A stretch of DNA of 64,000 nt, taken from NCBI RefSeq assembly GCF_026210795.1, contig NC_089445.1, positions 930,001 through 994,000 of the forward strand, in the 5' to 3' direction. Of the stretch, positions 44,952 to 54,265 are shown piece by piece (positions within the stretch are counted from its first letter, which is position 1; each line of letters begins with the position of its first letter). A program made the translations under genes and the position numbers. The notes under the pieces were generated by a model, which saw only the letters and a program-made list of their open reading frames with translations, was not told the origin of the DNA and did no database searches. The stretch comes from Rhizophagus irregularis. Lineage: Eukaryota > Glomeromycota > Glomeromycetes > Glomerales > Glomeraceae.

Positions 44952-47281
44952 ATGGTCTTGGCTTTCTGAATGAAGGAGAGACGGTAAAGATGCTAAATGA
45001 GAGCAAAGAAGAAAAATTTGAAAAGAAAACACATCTGGGAGAAATGAACGATGAGGAGAGAATAGCATTTAAAAAATTGATAAGGGAATATGAAGATATA
45101 TTCGAATATGACGAAGAGAAACTGGGAAGGATAAATACAGTTAAACATGAAATAATAATTGAAGAAAATCAAGGACCAATAGCACAAAAGAGATATAAAG
45201 AAACTGATGAAAAAGGAAAGTTTATAAAGAAAGAAATTGAACAATTGTTAAAGATGGGAAAGATAAGAGAATCATGGAGTAATTGGGCATCTCCAGTAAC
45301 GTTAGCAGGAAAGAAAACTGGAAATTATAGATTTTGTATAGATTATAGAAAGCTAAATAATGTGACAAAGTCAGATGAATATCCTTTACCCCGGATAGAC
45401 GAATTGTTAGAAAAATTTAGAAAGGGAAGTTGGTTCACAAGTTTGGATTTAGCAGCAGGATATCATCAAGTAGAAATGGCAGAAGAAGATAAAGAGAAAA
45501 CAGCATTCATTTGTTCACAAGGATTATATGAATACAATGTTATGCCATTTGGATTGAAGAACGCACCAGGAACATTTCAGAGATTAATGGATAAAATATT
45601 AAAAGAATATATAGGAGAATTTGTTACAGTGTATTTAGATGATATAATGATTTATTCAGAAGATTTTGAGGAACATATAGAACATGTAGATAAAGTATTG
45701 AGTAAATTGAGAGAGAATAATATGATTGTGAAATTGAAGAAATGTCAGTTTGGATTGAGAAATATAAATTTCTTAGGGCATATAGTAGGAAGAGATGGAT
45801 TGCAACCAGATAAAGAGAAAGTTGAGAAAATAGAAAATATGAGGAGGCCGAAAACTGTCACAGAAGTAAGATCATTTTTAGGGTTATGTTCATATTATAG
45901 GAGATTTATAAAAGGTTTTTCGAAGATAGCAAAACCTTTGCTTAACTTAACAAGAAAGAACGAAAAGTTTGAATGGAAAGAAGAACAACAAGAAGCATTT
46001 GACGTATTAAGGACAAAATTGACAGAAAATCCAATTTTAGTATATCCGGATTTCAGCAGAGAATTTATATTGATAACTGATGGATCTAAGATAGGATTAG
46101 GAGCAGTGTTAGCTCAAATGAATGAAGAAAATAAAGAGGTTGTAATAGCTTACGCAAGTAGGAGTACAGTTGGAGCAGAGAAGAATTATCCACCAACAGA
46201 ATTGGAATGCTTAGCGGTATTTTGGGGAATACAACATTTTCAGAAATACTTAGTGGGAAGGAAATTTATAGTGATAACAGATCACGCAGCATTAAAAGGA
46301 TTAACAGATGGAAAGGAACAAACGGGAAGGAGAGCAAGATGGGTAATGAAATTACAACAATTTGATTTTAAAATAGTACATAGAAGTGGAAAGAAAATTA
46401 AAAATGCAGATGGATTATCAAGACTGAGATTTAAAGAAAAAGAAACAGAAAGGAACGAGAATCAAGAAATAACAAAAATAGAAAGTAATAAGGGGAAATT
46501 GAGATATATCAAATTTAGGAATAAATGGTATAATGCTAAAAGATTTAAAGGGAGATGGGATGATGAAAAATATTTTACCGATAAAGAAGCAATACTTTTG
46601 AATTTGGAGGAAAGGACAGAAAAAGAATTATTAAAGAAATTGGGAAGAGAAAATAAGCCACAAGTTATTATAATCGACGGAGTGGATGGATTAGGAAAAA
46701 CAAGTATAGTACAAAATTTGATTAAAGAGTGGGAAAAGCAAGGATTAAAAGTAAGATTTAATACATTCAAAAGGAGAAGGAAAGACAAAGGTGAATTTCA
46801 CGAATCAAAATTAGAAACAGAATGGAAATTTAGAAAGGAAGTAGTAGAACAAATAAACAGAAGAATATTAGAATATGATGAAGATACGGATATAATAATT
46901 CTAGACAAATCGCCATATTGCGAATATTATTATCAGAAGACGAAAAGTTTCAACAGAGGATTAATTACTCCACATGGGAACCATGAGATGGAAAAAGAAA
47001 TATTCAGATTAAAAGGAACAATAGATGAATCAATAGTGATATTTTTGGAAAAAGATGGCGATGTATGTTGGGAAAATTATATTGGAAGAGAAACGAAGAA
47101 AATGGAGAAATCGTCATACCCAACATTAAAGAAAAATGAATATTTGGACATGGTTAAAATGTTTAAAGAAAACCAGGATGTATACAAAGATACCAAAAGA
47201 TACAGTCAAATTGAAGTTAGGAATGACGATAGTAGTTGGAGAAAAGTATATAAGGAGATAGAAAAACACCAAAGAGCTTAA
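44948..47281 (+). CDS. pol: Reverse transcriptase-RNase H with fused thymidylate-kinase-like domain (777 aa)
   Basis: Copies element RNA into DNA. Reverse transcriptase covers about residues 60-300, with FCIDYRKLN, SLDLAAGYHQ, MPFGLKNAP and the catalytic YLDD (about 229-232). RNase H-like motifs are ITDGSKIGLGAVLAQ (about 375-389) and ITDHAALKGL (about 443-452). A linker with a Trp/Lys/Tyr-rich patch (500-565) follows. Residues about 570-777 form a P-loop kinase domain: IIIDGVDGLGKTS (Walker A), IIILDKSPYCEYYY (the Asp-Lys/Arg-Ser motif of nucleoside and thymidylate kinases), and a basic LID-like segment. Its 200-residue length equals that of a whole dTMP kinase. Integrase does not follow in this frame. 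The start ATG overlaps the protease stop. Confidence 0.9.
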   Translation: MNGLGFLNEGETVKMLNESKEEKFEKKTHLGEMNDEERIAFKKLIREYEDIFEYDEEKLGRINTVKHEIIIEENQGPIAQKRYKETDEKGKFIKKEIEQLLKMGKIRESWSNWASPVTLAGKKTGNYRFCIDYRKLNNVTKSDEYPLPRIDELLEKFRKGSWFTSLDLAAGYHQVEMAEEDKEKTAFICSQGLYEYNVMPFGLKNAPGTFQRLMDKILKEYIGEFVTVYLDDIMIYSEDFEEHIEHVDKVLSKLRENNMIVKLKKCQFGLRNINFLGHIVGRDGLQPDKEKVEKIENMRRPKTVTEVRSFLGLCSYYRRFIKGFSKIAKPLLNLTRKNEKFEWKEEQQEAFDVLRTKLTENPILVYPDFSREFILITDGSKIGLGAVLAQMNEENKEVVIAYASRSTVGAEKNYPPTELECLAVFWGIQHFQKYLVGRKFIVITDHAALKGLTDGKEQTGRRARWVMKLQQFDFKIVHRSGKKIKNADGLSRLRFKEKETERNENQEITKIESNKGKLRYIKFRNKWYNAKRFKGRWDDEKYFTDKEAILLNLEERTEKELLKKLGRENKPQVIIIDGVDGLGKTSIVQNLIKEWEKQGLKVRFNTFKRRRKDKGEFHESKLETEWKFRKEVVEQINRRILEYDEDTDIIILDKSPYCEYYYQKTKSFNRGLITPHGNHEMEKEIFRLKGTIDESIVIFLEKDGDVCWENYIGRETKKMEKSSYPTLKKNEYLDMVKMFKENQDVYKDTKRYSQIEVRNDDSSWRKVYKEIEKHQRA

Positions 47282-47296
47282 AATTATATTTCCAAA

Positions 47297-47638
47297 ATGG
47301 TATTAGGAGATTGTTATATGAATTGGTTTCTTACCTATCGAGTAAAGGTCGATAAGATATGGAAAGTGACTATAAAAGAAGAGGAGAACAAAACAATTAT
47401 CCATTTAAGGATTGAAGAAGAAGAAGACTTCATACTAGTAGACGTACACATTATAATAAGACTAAAAGAGAAAAAGGTGAAATTAATTATGGAAGATGGA
47501 AACAATATGATAATAAAAGAAAGACCAATAGAAAAAGGATTAGGATGGGTACGATCTAAATTGATTATAGGGAATGAAAAATATATAAGAAGGATAGCAA
47601 TACCACGGATCGAAAATAAATCAAGAGATGAAAATTAA
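47297..47638 (+). CDS. Small basic ORF between pol and integrase, unknown (113 aa)
   Basis: In the same frame as the RT ORF, separated from it by a single TAA (47279-47281) and 15 nt. It could be an extension by readthrough or an independent product. Lys/Glu/Ile-rich with an apparent beta-strand alternation. No family is recognised. Confidence 0.45.
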   Translation: MVLGDCYMNWFLTYRVKVDKIWKVTIKEEENKTIIHLRIEEEEDFILVDVHIIIRLKEKKVKLIMEDGNNMIIKERPIEKGLGWVRSKLIIGNEKYIRRIAIPRIENKSRDEN

Positions 47639-47666
47639 AAATATATGGGACAGTTATCACGACGCT

Positions 47667-47785
47667 TTATTTTTACAACACCTTAATTTTTACAACACCT
47701 TAATTTTTACAACACTTTAATTTTTACAACACTTCAACCCTTTATAACATTTCAACCTTTTACAACACTTTAGCTTTTAGAATTA
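47667..47785 (+). repeat. 17-bp tandem repeat between pol and integrase
   Basis: About six copies of TTTTTACAACACCTTAA, progressively degenerate (ACACTTTAA, ACACTTCAA). They occupy the non-coding gap directly before the integrase ORF. The stretch ends ACAACATAG just before the ATG at 47796. Confidence 0.85.
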
Positions 47786-47795
47786 CAACATAGAT

Positions 47796-48983
47796 ATGGA
47801 AGAGGAAGAATATAATAGGATAGCGAGGAATATCAATGACGAACGGAAATATGAAATTATAGGAGGATTAATTTATAAAATAAAAGATGAGAAAAGATTA
47901 AGAGTGATAAGAAAATACGAATTTGAAGGATTAATGTACATAGCTCATGATCATGAATTATCAGGACACTTTGGAATAGATGCAACGTATAATAGGATCA
48001 AGGATGGGTATTATTGGAAAGGGATGAGAAAAGATGTGGAAGCTTATGTCAAATCATGTAATAATTGTCAGAGAAGAGGAAAACCAATAGGAAAACATGA
48101 ACTGAATGTAATCAAAGTTATAGAACCATTTTATCAAATTGGGATTGATGTAGTGGGACCATTACCAGTAACAAAGAGAAATAATAGATATATAGTTACA
48201 GCGATGGATTATTTTACAAAATGGCCTGAAGCAAAGGCATTGGAAACAGCAGATGCTAAGGAAATTGCAAGATTTATTTATGAAGATATAATATGTAGGC
48301 ATGGATGTCCAAAGAAGATATTGAGTGATAGAGGAAGTCATTTCAATAATAAATTAGTGAAATCATTAATGGAGGAATTTCAGATAAAACATAACTTTTC
48401 GACGCCTTATCATCCAAAAACTAATGGGTTAATTGAAAGATTTAATAAGACATTATGTGAATCATTAGCAAAGTTAAGTAATATCGAAGATTGGGATTTG
48501 AAAGTACCAGGAGTATTGTTTGCGTATCGAACTAAAAGGAATGATTCAACGAAAATGGAACCAGGATATTTAATATATGGGAGACAAATGAAGACATTAT
48601 TAGATTTAGAAGATAAGGAAATTACCATGGCAGAGAGAGTTAATGGGTTGATCGAAGGATTACCAAACATTAGGAATCAAGCTAAAGAAAATGTCAGGAA
48701 ATCTCAGGAAAAACAAAAATCGTACCATGATAAAAAGAATAGAATAAAGCAGAAATTACAAATTGGAGATAAAGTACTATATTATGACGCAGCAAAAGAG
48801 AAACAATGGTCTGGAAAGTTAGAAGAAAAATGGAAAGGACCTTATTATGTACATGAGATAATTTCTAAAGGATCATACAGAATTAAAACTATGGAAGGGA
48901 AGATATTGAAAACACCAGTAAATGGTGAATTACTGAAAGAATATATTGATAGGACAAATTTTGAAGTAATAGTTCGAATTTGA
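47796..48983 (+). CDS. Integrase, separate ORF (395 aa)
   Basis: An N-terminal HHCC zinc domain (HDHELSGHFG near residue 51-60, CNNCQRRG near 90-97) is followed by the catalytic core with D118 (IGIDVVGPLP), D178 (ILSDRGSHF) and E214 (TNGLIERFN), giving the DD35E spacing. A GPY/F-type C-terminal module (KWKGPYYVHEI..GSYRIK, about 345-365) is present; no chromodomain is seen. In most Ty3/Gypsy elements this is part of a continuous pol, but here it has its own ATG 157 nt after the previous stop, in another frame. How it is translated is not clear from the sequence. Confidence 0.92.
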   Translation: MEEEEYNRIARNINDERKYEIIGGLIYKIKDEKRLRVIRKYEFEGLMYIAHDHELSGHFGIDATYNRIKDGYYWKGMRKDVEAYVKSCNNCQRRGKPIGKHELNVIKVIEPFYQIGIDVVGPLPVTKRNNRYIVTAMDYFTKWPEAKALETADAKEIARFIYEDIICRHGCPKKILSDRGSHFNNKLVKSLMEEFQIKHNFSTPYHPKTNGLIERFNKTLCESLAKLSNIEDWDLKVPGVLFAYRTKRNDSTKMEPGYLIYGRQMKTLLDLEDKEITMAERVNGLIEGLPNIRNQAKENVRKSQEKQKSYHDKKNRIKQKLQIGDKVLYYDAAKEKQWSGKLEEKWKGPYYVHEIISKGSYRIKTMEGKILKTPVNGELLKEYIDRTNFEVIVRI

Positions 48984-48998
48984 TGGGACTCAAATTTT

Positions 48999-49013
48999 AG
49001 GTGGGGGGCAAAC
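48999..49013 (+). promoter_or_regulatory. Polypurine tract
   Basis: AGGTGGGGGGCAAAC immediately precedes the 3' LTR: the G-rich plus-strand priming site expected at this position. Confidence 0.7.
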
Positions 49014-50255
49014 TGTAGCCATAGATACTGGAGTAATCGCATAATATGGAGGAATAATATGGAATAAAAGATCAAACGATAGAAAGTCACATGATGGGAT
49101 AAAATTAACCGGAAAGGATAAACTTTTAGGAGAAGGAATGATCTACATGATGTAATGTTTATTAAATGATTAACGAAGAACCAATAGATCAAGTGGGGAG
49201 TTGATCGATGTGGCTTAGCAACCAGTTTATCAAGTTCAACAATAGGAACAATTAGGAGGAGTAATCATAAGCCACAAATGGTAAATCATATAAAAAGGAA
49301 GGATAGCGAATTAAAGGAACAAAAAAAGATAGGAACATGTAAAATATTGATGAACTGCAGCCGCAGTAGAAGAATAGCTGACGAGACGCAGTAGAAAAGA
49401 TAGCACAGCCACAAAAGATGGATCTTTGCGATACAATATTTGAAAGATTATTTTATTTTAAAGAAAAGATAGCACAGCCACAAAAGATGGATCTTTACGA
49501 TATAATATTTGAAAGATTATTTTATTTTAAAGAAAAGATAGCACAGCCACAAAAGATGGATTATATCTTTACGACATAATATGCGAAAGATTATTTTAAA
49601 GAAAAGATAGCATATTAAAATAGTATAACATATTAGAAAAGATAACATATAAAATAGCATATAAGATAGCGCATAAAAGATAACATATAAAATATTAGAA
49701 AGAAATAAGAAGTAGGAAAAGAAAGAATAAGAAAGTTGGTTTAAATAGGAGCGGAATGGGAAGTGAATTCCACAGTCGTCAGATACGATGTAAAACTTTA
49801 AGTAAATTAGTTAATTGTGAATTTTATGAAGAATAAATAAAATACCCTTTATATGAAAATTAATTGTTTCGATTGTTTTTGTTACTATTTTCTTATGATG
49901 AAAAAGTAATTTTGTTTAATTAATTGTTAGTAAAGCATAATGTTATTTTAAAGGTAATAGGTTCGCCCTAAACTTTACTGTAATGTTCGCTTAATTAATT
50001 TTAATTGGACAAATTCATGGTGAATTTAATGTCATAACAAGAATTATGAAATGAATAAAATATAAACTTTTGTAAAGAGAACTATCGTATTTTGGAAGAA
50101 GATAATGGATGAAATATCGTGGCGAGAGCTATCGCAATTTGAAAGTTAAGTAGTAATAAAACTAAACCAAGCAAGAATGTTAATGTTTCGTGGAGAACGC
50201 ATATACGTTAAAGCAGGGAAGCTTGTTTACCGCCGGGTGGCAGACGGGGGTGACA
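49014..50255 (+). repeat. 3' LTR (1242 bp)
   Basis: The same length as the 5' LTR and, by eye, base-for-base the same, including the triplicated internal AGATAGCACAGCCACAAAAG unit. It is followed by the target duplication GCGT. Confidence 0.95.
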
Positions 50256-51061
50256 GCGTACAAAATGTAAAATTGTTGAATTTTTTCCTTTATCATCATG
50301 TTAATAATTTATGCTAATTTTCTTATATATTTATCATTTAAGAAAAAATTGCGTCAAATTAAGGCTGCAAAGGATCTTTATAGGAAAAGTGACGAAAGAA
50401 TAATTGGTTATGAAAAATGCCAATTATTAAAAATATTGGCAAATCGATTTTACCACTCGCTGGAAATCAGTGAGTCAGATGAAGAGAATCCAGATAAGAC
50501 GATCGTATGCATCTATGATTATTCTTGGCGATCACAAGAGGTTTATACTTCAATATTTATTATACTTTGATATTTATTATACTTTGATATTTATACTTTG
50601 ATATTTATACTTCGATATATCACTCTCGTTCCTTTCTTTATTTTATATTGTCTTTTTTAGCTAAAAAATTTACTTCGAAACGTCATTGACTCACATTCGG
50701 CAGATATTCAAACGGCAAAATTACAACGACCTCGCCAGTATGATGATGAAGTTCAATACTTCGACCGAATGCACCCTGAAGATGCTTCACAATAGTCATA
50801 TGTCGAGTAAGAGGATTTTATATATGATACGGAAATCGATAGTAGAAGTGGTTTCGACGAAGATGAAGACTATGGTGAAGAAACAGAAGAGGTGTTAATC
50901 GATAGTCAAAAAAGTGCAGCTGGTGATGATTTAGCTAAATGAAGCGGGACTATTGATTACATTTATTTTAAATTTTTTTTTTCATGTATTATTCGTAAAT
51001 ATTTCTGATAATTAATATATAACGATAATATATAATAATTTTTCGAATTTAGTATGATTTA

Positions 51062-51489
51062 CAGTCGACTCTGGTTATAACGAACTTGTTTGTACCGAAA
51101 CCTCGCTATACCGAATCATAATTTCCAGAACCGATTTTTTATAAATAATTTCACTGGATATAATGAACTTTTATAATAAAACACTATATAACGCATCCGA
51201 ACCAAACTTAACCAGCCCCTATATATCAGCTATATAATAACTTTATACTTTCTATAACGAACGGTCATGTGACTATATAGTAGTCCAGGCCAATTTTATA
51301 GTGCTGGCCAGAATTACTAGTAATTTTTTCGAAAATTTATGTTAAAAGAAATTATAATTTTGGCCAGCATTACAAATTTGGCCTAAATTACCTATAAAGA
51401 AAACTAGTTCGGTATATTATATAACGAATTCATTATATACCGAACTAAACCTCCTGGAACGGAAGGTTCGTTATATCCAGAGTTGACTG
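51062..51489. mobile_element. pogo/Tigger-like MITE (428 bp) in CACTA right end
   Basis: The ends CAGTCGACTCTGGTTATAAC and the complement of CAGTCAACTCTGGATATAAC are flanked by TA (51060-51061, 51490-51491). The interior is non-coding, with repeated ATAACGAA and TATACCGAA phrases. Confidence 0.8.
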
Positions 51490-51490
51490 T

Positions 51491-51690
51491 AGTTCTGATT
51501 TATGTCCGATTTAAGTTTTGAAGTACATCTGATTGACTGTCCGAATTTAGTATGATTTAGTTCTGATTTATGTCTGATTTAAATTTCGAAGTACATCTGA
51601 TTGACTGTCTGAATTTAGTATGATTTAGTTTTGATTTATGTCTGATTTAAGTTCTGAAGTACATCTGATTGGCAGTCAATCAGATAATAA
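51491..51690. repeat. CACTA right subterminal tandem repeats
   Basis: Three copies of a roughly 70-bp unit containing GTCTGATTTAAGTT, GAAGTACATCTGATTGACTG and AATTTAGTATGATTTAG. The MITE at 51062 interrupted one such unit. Confidence 0.75.
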
Positions 51691-51795
51691 TCAGAATATA
51701 TTTTTTTTGTAAAAATCGGATATATTTCGGCCGTAATTTGACCTAAAATTGGATATCCGATTTTTAGCCGATTTGCCTTATTTCGACTAGTGAAT

Positions 51796-53390
51796 AAGAT
51801 TTCAAATAAAAGAATCATGACTAATTTGAACTACCCCAGTAGTACTGACAAAAATTTAGCAATTAAGTGACTAATTTTGTGGATCATTCCTAAAAATAGT
51901 AAGCAGATTTAACAAAAAAATAAAAAATAAAAATAAAATACAATATAAATGCTATACATTTTTTAAACTTATAAAGTATGTGTATTTTTGAACACTCTAC
52001 AAATTTATCTAAACGAGAAAAATACGTTTTAAATATAAATTTGACTTTTTATATGATAATTCATAAATAATTAATTTTACAAAAATCTGTATTCAAAACT
52101 TACCTTTATTGCCTAAGTAAACTTGCAAAACAAGCAATTTTAAATATAATATATAAATTCTAAAAATGTCTGTACTGTAGTAAGTTTTATTTAAAAAAAA
52201 TAATAATAATAATAATTTTTTCATTAAATTTGCTTACCATTTTTGGAAATAATTGATAAAATTGGTCACGTGATCACTAAATTTTTATCAGTGCTAAAGT
52301 TGCTTGTTAAAATTAGTGAATTTCGTTATGTTAAAATTGTCGAAATTATTTTTCTATTTCGTCATTTGCATTTTGGTCAATTTTAATAATAGAATAATTT
52401 CGTCATTTTATCATGTCAAAATGTTAAAATTGTTTTTACCATTTCAACAATAGCCTTTTTATTTTCAGCAAGTAACTTTAGTCAGTGCCACTGGGATAGT
52501 TACTAATTTGCTGATTACTATGCCATGTGATTAATTCATTTTTCTGCACAATTTTAATACCATGTCCAGACTCTACCATCAGAAAAATAATACATTTTTG
52601 CATGTGCATTTTATTTGTAATTATTTTCCCAAATTCTTGTTATGCTTATCTGGCTAAAGAAAAAAGCTGAAATCTGATTGGCCAATTATCTTGTGATTTA
52701 TAGAAATTCACCAGACTCCTGGAACTCTCCTAGAACTATCAAGGAATTGGCAGAGAACTAAAGAGATCATATGTAATACAAATTTTAGCTGTGCATTATT
52801 TAGCTATCTATGGTGATCAGGTCTAATTTAACTGAATCATAACGTCAGAAAAAATGAATCTAGTATTCATCTGAACTATCAAATAAAATTAAATATGGTT
52901 TTATTATAGTATAATATTTATTGGGAAATTTTTTGGAGTGCAGATCTGTAGAGAACATTTCTGCATAGATTTGCGACCCTGTTAGCAGTCTTTAGAAAAA
53001 AAATCTAATAAAAACTACGCAGAATTTTAAGAAAATAGAATTCTGCGAACTTCAGCTAGAGTGAAGAACTGCGCAAATCTGTAAGATAGAAATCTGTGCA
53101 GTTCTGCGACTTTACTGCAGTGCTGTGCAAAAAATAAATTGCAAAAATTTTCAATTTATAATATATTATTTTAACTATTACTGTTTAATGTTTATTAACA
53201 CCAATTAATTTATTTTATTGGAATTAAAAGTATTTACAAATTAAAGATTATAATAATTTACTATACTATTTTTAATTATTTTAATAAATGCATTAATAGC
53301 CAAAGTTCTTTTTATTTTTAATTAATGTTGTTAATAGTTTGGATATTATTCCAGTTGGTTTGATTCTAACAAACAACTAGTAAACTGAAA
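51796..53390. other. No gene; one possible MITE at about 52930-53130
   Basis: A/T-rich DNA. At 52930-53130 phrases of the type TTCTGCG, TGCAGATCTG and ACTGCAGTGC recur in both orientations, and ATTTTTTGGAGTGCAG faces an approximate complement at the other end, suggesting an old palindromic MITE. Confidence 0.35.
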
Positions 53391-53394
53391 TACA

Positions 53395-54265
53395 TATTTA
53401 CTGGAGAAAAAATTTGAAATGTTAGTAATATTTTCTTAAAAATAAAATAATATTAAAGGCAAATACCTTTGAAATTTCTTAGCCAAACTGTGCAAAGCCT
53501 AAAAGAAATAAAAAATGAATGTTAACAAAATTTGTTAAAAAAAAAATAAAAAATAAAAATTTTGAAGTTGTTACCTTCAAAATACTTGATGTGAGAACTG
53601 AAACCTAAAAAATCAAGAAAACAGAATATTAGTTAATTTTCGTTAAATAAAAAAAAATAAAATAAAATTAAAGAATTTCAAAGATTTATCTTCAAAATTT
53701 GCATTCGTCTGAAAAGCTGTAAACTCACAACAAAACCTATAAAAAATTACAAATAAAATGTTAGTCAACATTTTACTAAATAAAATTAATAAAAAACTTT
53801 CAGACATTATACTTTTGAAATAATGTTTGAGATAGTAATTCCAGTATTCTGAACCTACAAAAAATTAGAACGAACATTAGTTATTGTTCATTAAATAAAA
53901 AATAAAAAAAATTAAGAATTTCAAAGTTTTACCTTCAAAATTCTGTTTGGAGAGTCAAAACCCTAGAAAGCTGAAATGTTAGTAATGTTTCGCTAAAATA
54001 AAACAAAAAAAAATAAAAGTATACCTTTAAAATTCTTTTCAGAAAGTATCCAGAACAATGAAGACTTACAAAAAAGAGAAACGTTAGTAAACATTTTGCT
54101 AAATAAAAAATATAAAAGAAAGAATTTTGAAGGAATTTTACTTTTGAAATTCCATCCAGGAGCTGTAAAGCCAAAACCTACAAAAATAAAATGAAACATT
54201 AGTAAATGTTTCATTAAATAAAACTAAAAAAAATAAAAAAAATTAGTATTTCAGAATGAAATGTT
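53395..54265 (-). other. Micro-exon array (about 9 units)
   Basis: Minus-strand units with GT-start introns and TTTTTGTAG or TTTCTAG ends. One clear 30-nt block at 53933-53962 is bounded by CTTTCTAG and GTAAAACTTT. Branch-site hairpins are well kept: GAAACATT-TACT-AATGTTTC (about 54192-54215) and GAACAATAACTAATGTTC (about 53870-53890). Blocks of 30-45 nt differ in sequence from those at 2280-3180. Confidence 0.6.

Larger units (their letters stand above)
37440..50255 (+). mobile_element. Ty3/Gypsy LTR retrotransposon, full length, apparently young
   Basis: A 12.8 kb element with two 1242-bp LTRs (TGTAGCC...GTGACA) that look identical throughout, flanked by GCGT (37436-37439 and 50256-50259). 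Order: LTR, PBS, long leader with tandem repeats, gag with an extended N-terminus, zinc-knuckle ORF, protease, RT-RNase H plus a thymidylate-kinase-like domain, small ORF, separate integrase, polypurine tract, LTR. RT-RNaseH before integrase places it in Ty3/Gypsy (Metaviridae-like). No chromodomain or envelope is seen. It disrupts the CACTA accessory gene. Confidence 0.95.
36132..50942 (+). pseudogene. CACTA second (accessory) gene, split by the LTR retrotransposon
   Basis: A multi-exon plus-strand gene beginning at ATG 36132. Exon 1 encodes repeated NINKSSSNIQQ / HERAQ and SVKERYK motifs (to 36639). Intron 36640-36708 ends TACAG. Exon 2 is coiled-coil-like (ENDDLKEEVNELKTKLEQ near 36880-36930) and runs into an RRSQTQLKK segment. 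The coding sequence stops at 37439, where the retrotransposon is inserted with target GCGT, and resumes at 50256. It continues across introns 50300-50342 and 50541-50660 to a TGA at 50940-50942 after an acidic tail. In-frame stops (about 36272, 36770, 50793, 50808) show decay beyond the insertion itself. By position and composition it may be the TnpA-like DNA-binding partner of tnp2; that function is inference. Confidence 0.6.
30936..51792. mobile_element. CACTA (EnSpm) transposon, 20.9 kb with nested retrotransposon
   Basis: The ends CACTAGTCGAAATAAGGCAA (30936) and its complement (ending 51792) are flanked by the 3-bp duplication AAT (30933-30935, 51793-51795): CACTA tips plus a 3-bp target site are diagnostic. 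Subterminal repeats lie on both sides (30970-31110; 51491-51680). It carries a minus-strand tnp2-type transposase pseudogene and a plus-strand second gene. A GGTCCT foldback (about 32470-33390), a Ty3/Gypsy element (37440-50255) and a pogo-like MITE (51062-51489) are inserted in it. Net size is about 6.7 kb. Confidence 0.9.

Noticed and set aside
47279-47296. Readthrough of the TAA after the kinase domain into the 113-residue ORF
   Set aside because: The frame is shared, but TAA followed by AAT is a poor readthrough context; left as a separate ORF.
45000-48983. Element as an endogenous virus with an envelope gene
   Set aside because: No envelope-like ORF, signal peptide or transmembrane segment; it fits an LTR retrotransposon.
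48960-48985. tRNA-like GTTCGAAT phrase
   Set aside because: It lies inside the integrase C-terminus and there is no cloverleaf around it.
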